Shown: piece by piece, positions 8,102 to 17,267 of the stretch
How the letters are laid out: each line of letters opens with the position of its first letter
Numbering within the stretch: position 1 is the stretch's first letter
DNA from: Streptococcus parasanguinis
GTDB lineage: Bacteria > Bacillota > Bacilli > Lactobacillales > Streptococcaceae
Assembly (NCBI RefSeq): GCF_001074805.1
Contig: NZ_JUPI01000052.1
Coordinates: 1-39,315 of the forward strand
DNA: 39,315 nucleotides
Reading direction: 5' to 3'
Translations under genes and position numbers: made by a program
Notes under the pieces: model-generated
Told to the model about the DNA's origin: nothing
The model's database searches: none
Seen by the model: only the letters and a program-made list of their open reading frames with translations

Positions 8102-8568
8102 TAAAAATAAAAGAAAATGAAAGCAGACGAATCTACTGGGGCGATACTGTTCTTGCAGATTATCTTTGGGGGTCAACTATTCAAGCAACTGCCAAAGGAA
8201 GCGTTCAATTTCAGAACCCCCTCATGCCATCTGGTCAAGTACTGAAAACCTGGCATTCGCAGACAAATTTTGGGGCAACTCGTCAAATTCCTATTCTGCC
8301 CCTGCTCAAACGAGAGCAAGATTATGAATTGGTTATCACGATGGAAGCGACTCCCACTCATACCGTTATGGTAGAAATTATCTTTAGAGATCGCTTTGGA
8401 GAGCTTGTTGGCCGTCGAGTAACCGCAGAAGGTCGCTTGCAGTTCACCTATCCAGATCAAGCTTACGCCTACGAAGTACGCTTGCTCAGTGCAGGTTTGC
8501 AAGAGTTTACCTTCCACTATTTCACTATTTACCCAATATCGTCTGAGGGAGCAGAAGTTCTCGAATAG
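8098..8568 (+). CDS. asp3: Accessory Sec system protein Asp3
   Basis: A 156-residue protein of the Asp3/Gap3 family, which binds SecA2, Asp1 and Asp2 and contacts the adhesin. It is predicted to be all-beta and carbohydrate-binding-module-like; I see no catalytic motif. Recognisable parts are YWGDTVLADYLWGSTIQATAKG near the N-terminus and the central SGQVLKTWHSQTNFGATRQIP. The start is taken as the ATG at 8098, whose ATGA overlaps the asp2 stop, rather than in-frame alternative starts up to 54 bases upstream inside asp2. It ends 30 bases before secA2. Confidence 0.9.
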   Translation: MIKIKENESRRIYWGDTVLADYLWGSTIQATAKGSVQFQNPLMPSGQVLKTWHSQTNFGATRQIPILPLLKREQDYELVITMEATPTHTVMVEIIFRDRFGELVGRRVTAEGRLQFTYPDQAYAYEVRLLSAGLQEFTFHYFTIYPISSEGAEVLE

Positions 8569-8598
8569 ACGAACATCACTGCAAAAAAGAGGATCACA

Positions 8599-10977
8599 TT
8601 GGATTACGTTAAATTAAGAAACATCAAAAAAATCTTAAAAGAAGTCAATAGCTGGAAGGATGACATGGCCCGTTTGACGGATCGTCAGCTGCAGGAGAAG
8701 ACTGCAGAATTTCGGGAACGTCTAGCAGAGGGTGAGACCTTGGATGATCTCTTGCCAGAAGCATTTGCGGTTGCGCGGGAAGCCGATAAACGGGTCTTAG
8801 GTATGTTTCCTTATGACGTGCAAGTCATGGGAGGGATTGTTCTGCATCAGGGAAATGTCGCTGAAATGAATACCGGTGAAGGAAAAACCTTAACAGCGAC
8901 CATGCCGGTTTATCTCAATGCCTTAGAAGGCAAAGGGGTCATGGTCATTACGACCAATACCTATCTGGCAACCCGGGATGCAGAAGAGATGGGACAGGTC
9001 TATCGCTTTTTAGGTTTGACCGTCGGCGTTCCTTTGAAACAGTCAGAGGACGAAGAATTAGATCCAGAAGTAAAACGCGAAATTTACCAATCAGACGTCA
9101 TCTATACGACCAATACCAGTCTGGGCTTTGACTATCTAACAGAGAACTTGACGGCTTCAGCAGATGGCCAATTTTTGGCAGACTTCAATTACGCTATTGT
9201 CGATGAGATTGATTCGGTGCTTCTAGATAGTGCTCAGACCCCCTTGATTATTTCTGGTTCTCCTCGGGTTCAGTCCAACCTTTATGGGATTATTGACACC
9301 TTGATCCAAACCTTCAAAGAGGGGGAAGACTTCAAGTTTGACGAAGAAAAGAAACGGGTTTGGTTAACTCGAAAGGGAGCTCATGCAGCAGAAGCTTTTC
9401 TTGCCATTCCCAATCTCTATGATCCCCAATACCGTGATTTAGTCCGCCATATCAGCCTAGCCCTGCAGGCCAATAAAAACTTTATTAAGGATAAGGACTA
9501 TGTCATCCATCCCAATGTCGAAGGACAACCGGAGATTGTCTTGCTAGACCAGGCAACAGGACGTTTGATGGAAATGACCCGCTTGCAAGGAGGACTCCAC
9601 CAGGCGATTGAAGCCAAAGAAGGTCTCAAACTCACCCAAGAAACACGGGCTATGGCTTCTATTACTTATCAAAACCTCTTTAAGATGTTTCGGAAGTTGG
9701 GAGGCATGACGGGGACTGGGAAGGTCGCTGAGGCAGAGTTTCTTGATACCTATGCCATGTCAGTGATCAAGATCCCAACCAATCGCAAGAAGATCCGCAA
9801 GGATTTGCCGGATGAAATCTATCAGACCTTGCCGGAAAAAATCGTGGCTTCCTTGGATTATGTGAAGAAGGTCCACGAAAAGGGCAATCCGATTCTGGTC
9901 TTTGCCGGATCGGTTGAAATGTCGATTCTTTATTCGAACCTTCTTTTGCGGGAAGGAATTCCACACAATCTTCTCAATGCCAACAATGCTCCCCGAGAGG
10001 CTCAGATCATTAAAGAATCAGGTCGAAAAGGAGCGGTGACAGTTGCGACCTCAATGGCCGGTCGGGGAACCGATATCAAGTTGGGACCAGGGGTCGCTGA
10101 GTTAGGTGGTTTAGTAGTTGTAGGGACTGAGCGGATGATGAACCAGCGGATTGACCTTCAAATTCGTGGGCGTTCAGGTCGTCAAGGAGATCCCGGTTTG
10201 ACCAAGTTCTTTGTCTCTTTAGAAGACGATTTGATGAAAAACTGGGGGCCAGACTGGATCCAGGATACCTATCAAGACTATGATGTGGATGAGCGGATTG
10301 GTTCAGCCAAAGCTCTGACTAAGCGCAAGTATAGAAACTTGGTGGAACGAGCTCAAAATGCTAGTGAAAGTTCTGGTCAGGCTAGTCGTCGAATGACGCT
10401 AGAATTTGCGGAGAGTATGAACATTCAGCGTGCCATCGTCTACGAAGAGCGTGACCGCTTGATCAAACAAGAAGGACGCTTGAATGCTATCGTTGAAAAA
10501 GCGCTTCGTTCCGTCTTTTCAAGCGTAGTCCACAAAAAAGAATACAAGGAACCTGTAGCTTTTTATCGCTATATTTTAGACAATGTTAGCTACCAAGTGG
10601 ATCCGGAAAAGGCCCACCAAACTTTCCGTAGCAAGAAAGCAAAAGAAAATTTCTTATGGGAGATCGCTAAAAGTGAGTTAGAGGCCAAGTATGAGGTCTT
10701 AGGCACGGATGAGGTGATCGCCCAATTCCAACGTATGGCCATCTTAAAAGCCATCGATGAAAACTGGGTAGAGCAGGTCGACTATCTGCAACAATTGCGG
10801 ATGGCTCTCTCTGGTCAATACACCAGTCAGAAAAATCCTTTGGTGGAATTTTTCCAAGAAGCCTACCAATCCTTTGATCGAATGAAAGGGGCGGCCAAAG
10901 AACAAATGGTCCGCAATCTTTTACTGAGTCGAATAGAAATCAATAAAAAAGGGGAAATTGTCTTGCATTTCCCATAA
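8599..10977 (+). CDS. secA2: Accessory Sec translocase ATPase SecA2
   Basis: A 792-residue SecA-type motor ATPase dedicated to SRRP export. Walker A is NTGEGKT (G93-T97 core) and Walker B is [10 protein letters not shown]. The second nucleotide-binding fold contains [13 protein letters not shown] and the arginine-finger region [13 protein letters not shown], followed by helical wing and scaffold domains. It is shorter than canonical SecA and lacks the Cys-rich zinc tail, ending [10 protein letters not shown], which is typical of SecA2 proteins. The start is a TTG at 8599 with AAGAGGA upstream; no nearby ATG fits. It partners with SecY2 and Asp1-3 from the same operon. Confidence 0.95.
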   Translation: MDYVKLRNIKKILKEVNSWKDDMARLTDRQLQEKTAEFRERLAEGETLDDLLPEAFAVAREADKRVLGMFPYDVQVMGGIVLHQGNVAEMNTGEGKTLTATMPVYLNALEGKGVMVITTNTYLATRDAEEMGQVYRFLGLTVGVPLKQSEDEELDPEVKREIYQSDVIYTTNTSLGFDYLTENLTASADGQFLADFNYAIVDEIDSVLLDSAQTPLIISGSPRVQSNLYGIIDTLIQTFKEGEDFKFDEEKKRVWLTRKGAHAAEAFLAIPNLYDPQYRDLVRHISLALQANKNFIKDKDYVIHPNVEGQPEIVLLDQATGRLMEMTRLQGGLHQAIEAKEGLKLTQETRAMASITYQNLFKMFRKLGGMTGTGKVAEAEFLDTYAMSVIKIPTNRKKIRKDLPDEIYQTLPEKIVASLDYVKKVHEKGNPILVFAGSVEMSILYSNLLLREGIPHNLLNANNAPREAQIIKESGRKGAVTVATSMAGRGTDIKLGPGVAELGGLVVVGTERMMNQRIDLQIRGRSGRQGDPGLTKFFVSLEDDLMKNWGPDWIQDTYQDYDVDERIGSAKALTKRKYRNLVERAQNASESSGQASRRMTLEFAESMNIQRAIVYEERDRLIKQEGRLNAIVEKALRSVFSSVVHKKEYKEPVAFYRYILDNVSYQVDPEKAHQTFRSKKAKENFLWEIAKSELEAKYEVLGTDEVIAQFQRMAILKAIDENWVEQVDYLQQLRMALSGQYTSQKNPLVEFFQEAYQSFDRMKGAAKEQMVRNLLLSRIEINKKGEIVLHFP

Positions 10978-10988
10978 AAGAGGACATT

Positions 10989-12503
10989 ATGACAGTATAC
11001 AATATCAACCTTGGAATCGGTTGGGCCAGCAGTGGTGTTGAGTACGCTCAGGCCTACCGGGCCCAGTTGTTACGCAATATCCATCAACCAGCTAAATTTG
11101 TTTTTATGGATATGATTCTAGCTGATAATATCCAGCATTTGACAGAAAATATCGGTTTTAAAAATGATGAAATTATCTGGCTCTACAGCCATTTTACAGA
11201 TATTAAGATTGCACCAACCACCTATACCATTGACCAGGTCTTAGCAGGATTTGCCGGAAAACCGACCCGTGAAGAAGTCGATGGTAAGGTCAAGCGCTTC
11301 TTTTATGAGGACCAGGACAACTTTTTGACCTGCTACCTGCGCGCAGAAAACAGTCCCTATGTCGAACGCTGCGAGTACGTGTCTAGAGGGATTTTGGTGA
11401 GAAAGGATTATTTCTCCTATACCCGCTATTGTACCGAGTACTTCATTCCTAAGAACAACCAAGCCAACTTGATTGAGCGCCGATTTTATAATGAAGACGG
11501 GACGGTTGCCTACAGCATGCAGATGGCAGATGGCCGAGAGGTTTATCGTTTCCCAGATCGCTATCTGGTTGGTCGCCAAGAATTGATCCGCTACTTCATG
11601 CAAACTCTTCAATTGACCAAACAAGATCTGGTGATTTTGGATCGGGAAACCAACATCGGTCAGCCTATCTTTGAAGAAGCGCAAAAGGCCCGCCTGGGTG
11701 TGGTCGTCCATGCAGAGCACTTCAGTGCCAATAATGTCGACGATCAGTATATCCTGTGGAACAACTACTACGAGTACCAATTTACCAATGCAGACAAGGT
11801 GGACTTCTTTATTGTTGCGACCGACCGCCAAAAAGAAATCTTGGCCGAGCAGTTTGCCAAATACACCAACCATCAGCCGGCCATCTATACCATTCCAGTT
11901 GGTAGTCTTGCAAGCTTGCCGCAAAACGAAAACCGCACCCCATTTTCTATGATTACAGCTTCCCGGTTGGCGACTGAAAAGCACATTGACTGGTTGGTGC
12001 GTGCAGTGGTCCGGGCCAAAAAAGAATTACCAGAACTGTCTTTTGACATCTATGGAAAAGGTGGAGAAGAAGGCAAATTGCGTTCTCTGATTGATGAATT
12101 GGGGGCGGCAGACTATATCCATCTCAAAGGGCATGCCAATCTAGAGGAAATTTATAAGAATTATGAGGTTTACCTGTCAGCATCGACCAGTGAAGGCTTT
12201 GGGTTGACCTTGATGGAGGCGATTGGTTCTGGACTTCCGATTATCGGTTTTGATGTTCCTTATGGCAATCAAACCTTTGTCACAGAAGGTAAAAATGGCT
12301 ATCTCATTCCACCTTCAGCAGATCAAGTGGTAGATCATATCGCTGCTGCCTTTGCTGAAAAAATCATCCAGCTTTACAAAAAAGACGATCTAGCCAGCAT
12401 GCGTCAAGCATCTTATGCGCGTGCAGAAGACTTTTTGACCAGCCGAGTAGAAGAAGCTTGGGCACAATTGATAGAAGAGGTGACACATGCTGAACGTATT
12501 TGA
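10989..12503 (+). CDS. gtfA: SRRP O-GlcNAc transferase catalytic subunit GtfA (Gtf1)
   Basis: A 504-residue GT4-family enzyme that, in complex with GtfB, adds GlcNAc from UDP-GlcNAc to Ser/Thr of the adhesin precursor in the cytosol. The sequence has the GtfA N-terminus (NINLGIGWASSGVEYAQAYR) and the added beta-sheet domain for acceptor and GtfB binding (about residues 50-200). A C-terminal GT-B domain follows with SRLATEKHIDWLVRA, YGKGGEEGKL and the E-x7-E motif in EGFGLTLMEAIGSGLP. AGAGGACAT precedes the ATG. Its 3' end overlaps gtfB by 17 bases, in line with a 1:1 or 2:2 complex. Active-site residues appear intact. Confidence 0.94.
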   Translation: MTVYNINLGIGWASSGVEYAQAYRAQLLRNIHQPAKFVFMDMILADNIQHLTENIGFKNDEIIWLYSHFTDIKIAPTTYTIDQVLAGFAGKPTREEVDGKVKRFFYEDQDNFLTCYLRAENSPYVERCEYVSRGILVRKDYFSYTRYCTEYFIPKNNQANLIERRFYNEDGTVAYSMQMADGREVYRFPDRYLVGRQELIRYFMQTLQLTKQDLVILDRETNIGQPIFEEAQKARLGVVVHAEHFSANNVDDQYILWNNYYEYQFTNADKVDFFIVATDRQKEILAEQFAKYTNHQPAIYTIPVGSLASLPQNENRTPFSMITASRLATEKHIDWLVRAVVRAKKELPELSFDIYGKGGEEGKLRSLIDELGAADYIHLKGHANLEEIYKNYEVYLSASTSEGFGLTLMEAIGSGLPIIGFDVPYGNQTFVTEGKNGYLIPPSADQVVDHIAAAFAEKIIQLYKKDDLASMRQASYARAEDFLTSRVEEAWAQLIEEVTHAERI

Positions 12504-13842
12504 TAGCTATTCTCGTGAAAGCCAAGACTTGCTCCACTCCATGAAAGAGTCTGGCTTTGACCATCCGACAGTTGTTTTGGAACCAAACGGTTTCTTGCCC
12601 GATGGTGTTGAGTCTCCATTTATCTATTTCTTAGGACAACCAAAAGGGGAGAAGCGCGGACGCTACTTTAATGAAGTACCAGTGCCTGATTTCTGGGAAG
12701 TTTCTGGGGATAACAGTTCGGGAAAAGTCACCTACTATGGTCAAGAAAAGGCTCGGATTGCTTACCATACAGCTTCTTATAAACGCATCGTTGAGCGCCT
12801 GGAGTGGCTGGATGACAAGGGGCAAGTTGTCATGATTGAGCACTATGATCAATACGGTCGTAAGATAGCTGTGACAACCTGTGGTGATCAAGGCCAGCAT
12901 TTGGTGACCACTTATTTTGAAGGTGACATCGAGCGCTTGACAGAGAATCACCAAACAGGGGATTTGATCTTGACCTTGGACCATCAGCCGATGCGAATTT
13001 TCAAGAATCGCTTAGAATATTTTGTCTTTTATCTAGAGCATCGTGGGTTTGATTTGGATGGCTTGGTCTACAATACCCTTGCCACCTCCTTTAGCATTAG
13101 TCTTCAGTTGGGCAATAAAGGGATCAAAGGACGCGACGTCTTGGTTTGGCAAGAACCTCTTCATGACAGCCTTCCAGGTAATATGCAGTTGATTCTAAAT
13201 AGCCCAGAAATCCGGACCAAGAAGATCTTGATTCCACAAAATGCGACCTATCACCGTGCTCTCCAGTTGACCTCGCAAGACCAGCATAGCTATTTTGGTC
13301 CTCTTGGCTACTTGTATGATTTCAAGGTGAAAGACGATATCCGTAAAGACGCCTTTGTCTTGACCAATTCGGATCAGATTGAAGCTTTGACCTACCTAGT
13401 AGAGAATTTGCAAAATGTGACCTTCCGTGTAGCAGCTTTAACGGAAATGTCTGCGAGTCTCTTATCTATGGTTCGCTATCCAAATGTAGTCTTGTATCAA
13501 AACATCAGTCAAGAGCGGATCAAAGAGCTGCTTAAGGTCTCTAGTATTTACCTGGATATCAACCACTATGCAGAGGTACAAGGCATTGTCCGCAAGGCTT
13601 TCGAACACCAGCAAGTCATCCTTGCCTTTAGCCATACCCTGCATGACCGCCACTTCCTCGCACAAGCCAATATCTTTGACCAAGGAAAAGAAGCGGATAT
13701 GGTGGCCCGTATCCAGGAAATCTACCAATCAGTTGATAGCTATCGAGAAGCAGTGGCACAACAAATTGCCCAATCAAGTAGCATCGAGCCAGCTGATTTC
13801 AAAGCTCGCTTGCAAGAAGGGATAGGTGGACACAGTGAGTGA
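12487..13842 (+). CDS. gtfB: SRRP glycosyltransferase co-subunit GtfB (Gtf2)
   Basis: A 451-residue partner of GtfA. GtfB is GT-like but not catalytic: it binds the adhesin acceptor and stabilises GtfA. It lacks the E-x7-E donor motif seen in GtfA. It keeps the acceptor-binding beta domain (YHTASYKRIVERLEWLDDKG and following) and a GT-B-like C-terminal half (LTEMSASLLSMVRYPNVVLYQ, YLDINHYAEVQGIVRKAFEH). The start is the ATG at 12487 inside gtfA, with AGAAGAGGTG upstream. The asp4 start overlaps its 3' end by 8 bases. Confidence 0.93.
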   Translation: MLNVFDSYSRESQDLLHSMKESGFDHPTVVLEPNGFLPDGVESPFIYFLGQPKGEKRGRYFNEVPVPDFWEVSGDNSSGKVTYYGQEKARIAYHTASYKRIVERLEWLDDKGQVVMIEHYDQYGRKIAVTTCGDQGQHLVTTYFEGDIERLTENHQTGDLILTLDHQPMRIFKNRLEYFVFYLEHRGFDLDGLVYNTLATSFSISLQLGNKGIKGRDVLVWQEPLHDSLPGNMQLILNSPEIRTKKILIPQNATYHRALQLTSQDQHSYFGPLGYLYDFKVKDDIRKDAFVLTNSDQIEALTYLVENLQNVTFRVAALTEMSASLLSMVRYPNVVLYQNISQERIKELLKVSSIYLDINHYAEVQGIVRKAFEHQQVILAFSHTLHDRHFLAQANIFDQGKEADMVARIQEIYQSVDSYREAVAQQIAQSSSIEPADFKARLQEGIGGHSE

Positions 13843-14026
13843 TCGTAAGAAAGATTTATTTTACAAAGAAGTAGAAGGCCGGATGGAGTCTCTTAAACGC
13901 CGTCCAGCCGAGAAAGAAAAGACGACGCGTTCTGAAAAAATCAATGTCATCTTTAATGTGGTCATTGGTTTGGTCATTTTGCTGGGAGTTATTTTTACCC
14001 TCTTGAGAGTGTTGGGAGGATCCTAA
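13835..14026 (+). CDS. asp4: Accessory Sec protein Asp4 (SecE-like)
   Basis: A 63-residue small membrane protein. It has a basic cytoplasmic N-terminal half (MSDRKKDLFYKEVEGRMESL) and one C-terminal transmembrane helix (INVIFNVVIGLVILLGVIFTLL), an arrangement like SecE. Asp4 is thought to complete the SecY2 channel. The GTG at 13835 is preferred over an in-frame GTG at 13826 because AGGTGG (13824-13829) lies at ideal spacing. It overlaps gtfB by 8 bases and is followed at once by asp5. Confidence 0.88.
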   Translation: MSDRKKDLFYKEVEGRMESLKRRPAEKEKTTRSEKINVIFNVVIGLVILLGVIFTLLRVLGGS

Positions 14027-14027
14027 T

Positions 14028-14252
14028 ATGGAAATGGTATTTGCGATTGTCGTCGCGTTCCTATCGTTGGCGCTAGTAGTCCTCATTACTCTGCAACCGC
14101 GTCAACAACAGTCCTTGTCAACAGATGCAACCAGTAACTTAGGAAAACCAAGCTATTGGCGCTCCCACCGAGGGCTTAAGTTAGCGACCCTGGTTGTTAG
14201 TATCGTCTTTCTCTTATCCTTGTTTCTTTATATGATGGTCGTACAGGCCTAG
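14028..14252 (+). CDS. asp5: Accessory Sec protein Asp5 (SecG-like)
   Basis: A 74-residue protein with two hydrophobic segments (about residues 3-21 and 52-72) joined by a polar loop, the topology of SecG. In S. gordonii Asp4 and Asp5 are needed for GspB export. It begins one base after asp4 ends, with TTGGGAGGA overlapping the asp4 end as ribosome-binding site. It is the last gene of the accessory Sec operon, since a clear terminator follows. Confidence 0.85.
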   Translation: MEMVFAIVVAFLSLALVVLITLQPRQQQSLSTDATSNLGKPSYWRSHRGLKLATLVVSIVFLLSLFLYMMVVQA

Positions 14253-14269
14253 TTTCTAATAGAATGGAT

Positions 14270-14301
14270 AAAAGAAGTTGGTATTCTCCAACTTCTTTTT
14301 T
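14270..14301 (+). terminator. Intrinsic terminator closing the accessory Sec operon
   Basis: A 12-bp perfect stem (14270-14281 with 14288-14299), 6-base loop, ending in a T run. Confidence 0.9.
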
Positions 14302-14323
14302 GATGATGCTCCCTTCTCTTTTA

Positions 14324-14332
14324 TGGTATACT
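14324..14332 (+). promoter_or_regulatory. Extended -10 promoter for the TDT transporter gene
   Basis: TGGTATACT (TG at 14324-14325, TATACT at 14327-14332), lying between the asp5 terminator and the ATG at 14361. No convincing -35 is seen. Confidence 0.6.
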
Positions 14333-14360
14333 GAAAACGATAAAATGATTGGAGTTTCCG

Positions 14361-15254
14361 ATGAAAAAGATTCCCTTAGTATTTTCAGGTTGTCTGTTAG
14401 GACTAGTTGGCGCTGGAAACCTTCTCGCAGACTCGCTACCCTTCCTTGCCCATGCCTTTAGTCTGACAGGTTTGTTCTTCTGGTTTTTCTTTTTAGTCTA
14501 TCATGCAATTCGCTGGCAAGAAACCAAGAGAGAACTCCAACAGCCAGCCCTGTTATCTGGGATGGCGACCTTTCCCATGGCAGGGATGATTCTATCCACT
14601 TATCTTTTTCGCCTCTTTCCCGCCTTTGGAGGTCTATCTCAGTTGGTTTGGTGGTCAGCCTTTCTCTTGGATCTTTGCTTGATTCTTTATTTCACCAAGA
14701 CCCATGTCATGGCGCGACCAAGGGCCAAGGCTACTCCGAGTTGGACGGTTCTCTATGTGGGTATTGCAGTGGCAGCCTTGACCTATCCGGTGGTAGGAGT
14801 GATGGAGCTAGCCTATCTTACCCTGGGGTTTGGCTTTATTTTGACCTTGTGTCTGTACCCGCTTATCTATCAGGATTTGAAAAGCAATCCCTTACCGAGC
14901 CACTTATTGGGACAAGAAGGTATCTATTGTGCTCCCTTTTCTCTTCTTTTAGCTGCCCTGGTTCGGGTGGAGGGAGGGGGACTTCCCTCTTGGATCTTAC
15001 TGATCATGGTGGTGGTCTCGCAAGCTTTTTATTTCTTTGTTTTGACGCGCCTCCCAAGAATGATGAAAGAAGGCTTTCAACCTGCTTTTTCAGCCTTGAC
15101 CTTTCCAACCGTTATCACAGCGACCTCTCTGAAAATGGCTCAAGGTCTGCTACAGATTCCTTTTTTGACAGGTCTCGTATGGATGGAAACTCTTCTATGT
15201 CTCTTGATTTTAGTCGCTGTATTGGGGGGATATGTGGTTTATCTTAGAGACTAG
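14361..15254 (+). CDS. TDT (TehA/SLAC1-like) family membrane transporter
   Basis: A 297-residue integral membrane protein with about ten hydrophobic segments. The start FSGCLLGLVGAGNLLAD and the late AFSALTFPTVITATSLKMA segment match the tellurite-resistance/dicarboxylate transporter (TehA/SLAC1-like) fold, which conducts small anions or organic acids. The substrate cannot be told from sequence. The ATG at 14361 is chosen because GGAG ends 6 bases upstream; a TTG at 14349 overlaps that site and is unlikely. It has its own promoter after the asp5 terminator and is not expected to serve the adhesin system. No terminator is visible before the next gene. Confidence 0.75.
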   Translation: MKKIPLVFSGCLLGLVGAGNLLADSLPFLAHAFSLTGLFFWFFFLVYHAIRWQETKRELQQPALLSGMATFPMAGMILSTYLFRLFPAFGGLSQLVWWSAFLLDLCLILYFTKTHVMARPRAKATPSWTVLYVGIAVAALTYPVVGVMELAYLTLGFGFILTLCLYPLIYQDLKSNPLPSHLLGQEGIYCAPFSLLLAALVRVEGGGLPSWILLIMVVVSQAFYFFVLTRLPRMMKEGFQPAFSALTFPTVITATSLKMAQGLLQIPFLTGLVWMETLLCLLILVAVLGGYVVYLRD

Positions 15255-15271
15255 GACGGCATCCTTTTTCG

Positions 15272-15300
15272 TTGAAACCTTGTTATGATTATGGTAAGAT
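15272..15300 (+). promoter_or_regulatory. Promoter for the CPBP protease gene
   Basis: TTGAAA (15272-15277), 17-base spacer, TAAGAT (15295-15300) with an extended TG at 15292-15293. It lies inside the longest possible frame and therefore supports the downstream ATG at 15338. Confidence 0.7.
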
Positions 15301-15337
15301 GCACTATACGATCTGTCATGCTCTAGGAAAGGTATCT

Positions 15338-16015
15338 ATGAAATTTATTAAAGAAAAGCTCTCTCTGCTTTACCCCCTCTTTCTCCTCTTGTTTTATTTT
15401 TATATCCGGCCCCAATTTCGTCCCTTGGCCCAATATGTCTCTAATAGCTTAGCGAGCGCAAATAGTTATTATTGGACCTTATTTGGCTTGGAGACCATCT
15501 ATGCAGTCTTTACAGGATTTTTGGTCTACCGTTTTTCCAAGAAGTCCAAGTTTTCATGGGGGAAGAACTCGCTTCAATCCTTGCTGGAAGCTATCTTTGC
15601 GGCTTGTTTGGTCTATTGGTTGGACTACTTTATCAGTGGTTTTGTTCAGGGGCGTGCAGCCGTTTTGAGTCTCTTTCCTCGAGAAATCAGCCCGACAGGG
15701 GTGGTCATCCTAGTGGTCGCGATGGTCGTTATCCGGCCTGTGACAGAAGAGCTGATCTTTCGTGGGGCCTTGGTAAATGCCTATTTTAAAGGTTGGCCCA
15801 TCTATGCAGAGATTTGGCTCCCTGCCCTCATCTACAGTGGGCTACATTTTGTCCATCATCCTTTTTCGCTAGGAGCTTTTATTATTTATCTCTTACCGAG
15901 TTTGATTTTTGGGACTCTTTATTATCGGAGCAAGGCGCTTCTTTCTCCGATTTTAGGCCATATCTTGCTCAACCTCTATTATACCTTGCCATTGCTTTTA
16001 TCCGTATTCCAGTAG
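15338..16015 (+). CDS. CPBP family intramembrane glutamic protease
   Basis: A 225-residue membrane protein of the CPBP (Abi/CAAX protease and bacteriocin-processing) family. Motif 1, EExxxR, is present as E137-E138-L-I-F-R142. Motif 2 has His170 (SGLHFVHH) and motif 3 has His208 and Asn212 (GHILLN). All expected active-site residues are intact. Family members cleave prenylated or small membrane substrates, or give bacteriocin self-immunity; no peptide or bacteriocin gene lies nearby, so the substrate is unknown. The start at 15338 follows AGGAAAGG and a promoter at 15272-15300. It is followed by the rnpA promoter with no clear terminator. Confidence 0.82.
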   Translation: MKFIKEKLSLLYPLFLLLFYFYIRPQFRPLAQYVSNSLASANSYYWTLFGLETIYAVFTGFLVYRFSKKSKFSWGKNSLQSLLEAIFAACLVYWLDYFISGFVQGRAAVLSLFPREISPTGVVILVVAMVVIRPVTEELIFRGALVNAYFKGWPIYAEIWLPALIYSGLHFVHHPFSLGAFIIYLLPSLIFGTLYYRSKALLSPILGHILLNLYYTLPLLLSVFQ

Positions 16016-16055
16016 CAACCGATTTCCTAAGGGAGATTGGTTTTTTTTGAAAATG

Positions 16056-16064
16056 TGGTATAAT
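16056..16064 (+). promoter_or_regulatory. Extended -10 promoter for rnpA
   Basis: TGGTATAAT (TG at 16056-16057, TATAAT at 16059-16064), about 30 bases before the rnpA start. The possible -35 TTGGTT (16037-16042) is weak. Confidence 0.7.
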
Positions 16065-16093
16065 AGAATAAATTTAATAGAGGGAGTGGAGGT

Positions 16094-16435
16094 TTGAAAA
16101 AAAGCTACCGCGTCAAACGTGACAAAGATTTTAATGCTATTTTTAAAAGTGGTCAAAATGTTGCCAATCGGAAATTCGTTATTTACCGTCTGAGCAAAGA
16201 CCAACCGCATTTTCGAGTCGGCCTGTCTGTTAGTAAGAAACTAGGAAATGCTGTGACTAGAAATCGCATCAAACGTTTGATTCGCCATGTTTTAATCAAA
16301 CACCAAGCCTGCCTTACGACCGATGATTTTGTCGTCATTGCTCGTAAAGGAGTGGAGGAGCTCGACTTCCATCAAGTAGAGAAAAATCTTGTACATGTCT
16401 TAAAATTAGCGCATGTCTACCAAGAAAGGGAATAA
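16094..16435 (+). CDS. rnpA: Ribonuclease P protein component
   Basis: A 113-residue basic protein subunit of RNase P, which helps the catalytic RNA remove 5' leaders from precursor tRNA. The RNR signature is clear ([17 protein letters not shown]), as is the N-terminal [12 protein letters not shown] typical of Gram-positive RnpA. The start is a TTG at 16094 behind the strong GGAGTGGAGG. It overlaps the longest yidC reading frame, and rnpA-yidC-khpB is the usual streptococcal order, linking tRNA processing and membrane protein insertion genes. Confidence 0.96.
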   Translation: MKKSYRVKRDKDFNAIFKSGQNVANRKFVIYRLSKDQPHFRVGLSVSKKLGNAVTRNRIKRLIRHVLIKHQACLTTDDFVVIARKGVEELDFHQVEKNLVHVLKLAHVYQERE

Positions 16436-16436
16436 T

Positions 16437-17252
16437 GTGAAAAAGAAACTGAAGTTAACTGGATTATTAGGAGCGGCCTTAATGGTCTTGACAGCTTGTG
16501 GGACCTCTCAAGTGACAGCCGAATCGACAGGTGGTTGGGAACGCTTCGTCTACTTCTTTGCAGAAGCCATCCGCTTCTTGTCGTTTGGTGGCAGTATCGG
16601 TGTTGGGATTATTGTCTTTACCATTGTCATCCGGACGGTCCTCTTGCCTCTCTTCCAGTATCAAATGAATTCAACCCGTAAGATGCAGGAAATTCAACCC
16701 TTACTCAAGGAATTGCAAGCCAAGTATCCTGGCAAGGATCTAGATAGTCGGACCAAGCTTTCTGAAGAGATGCGGGCCCTTTACAAGGAAAAAGGTGTCA
16801 AAACATCTTCAGCCTTCCTTCCTCTCTTGATCCAGATGCCGGTCTTGATGGCCCTATTCCAAGCGCTGAGCCGTGTGGAATTCCTTAAAGTCGGTCACTT
16901 CCTTTGGTTGGACCTTGGAGCGATTGACCCGACTTATATCTTGCCTCTTCTTGCTGCCCTCTTCACATTTTTCAGCAGTTGGTTGACCAATAAAGCCCTG
17001 CCAGAGCGTAACGGGAGTGCGACAACCATGATGTATGTGATGCCTGTGATGATTTTCTTCTTCGCCTTGTTCTCAGCCAGCGGGGTTGCTCTATACTGGG
17101 TGACTTCAAATGCTTACCAAGTCGGACAAACCTATCTCTTGAACAACCCATTCAAGATTATCGCAGAGCGTGAAGCAAAAGAGCAAGCTACTCGAGAAAT
17201 AGAAAAACAAAAACGTCGTGCCTTAAAGAAAGCACAGAAAAAAAGAAAATAA
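16437..17252 (+). CDS. yidC: Membrane protein insertase YidC/OxaA (lipoprotein type)
   Basis: A 271-residue insertase that helps place membrane proteins, alone or with SecYEG. It has a lipoprotein signal peptide with lipobox LTAC (lipidated Cys21) and five further hydrophobic segments. Family motifs are [20 protein letters not shown] and [16 protein letters not shown], and the C-terminal tail is basic ([13 protein letters not shown]). A hydrophilic-groove arginine sits in TM1 ([10 protein letters not shown]). The GTG at 16437 is preferred over the ATG at 16413 inside rnpA, because it follows AAGAAAGGGA and gives a normal lipoprotein signal. Streptococci carry two YidC paralogues; this is the one in the rnpA operon. 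khpB follows after 15 bases. Confidence 0.94.
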   Translation: MKKKLKLTGLLGAALMVLTACGTSQVTAESTGGWERFVYFFAEAIRFLSFGGSIGVGIIVFTIVIRTVLLPLFQYQMNSTRKMQEIQPLLKELQAKYPGKDLDSRTKLSEEMRALYKEKGVKTSSAFLPLLIQMPVLMALFQALSRVEFLKVGHFLWLDLGAIDPTYILPLLAALFTFFSSWLTNKALPERNGSATTMMYVMPVMIFFFALFSASGVALYWVTSNAYQVGQTYLLNNPFKIIAEREAKEQATREIEKQKRRALKKAQKKRK

Positions 17253-17267
17253 GAAAGAGGTGGACAT

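Noticed and set aside
11241-11984. 247-codon - strand ORF within gtfA
   Set aside because: It is a shadow of gtfA, whose frame has full family motifs. There is no promoter or ribosome-binding site on the - strand.
15338-16015. Bacteriocin immunity role for the CPBP protease
   Set aside because: No double-glycine leader peptide, bacteriocin or exporter gene is nearby, so only the family name is supported.
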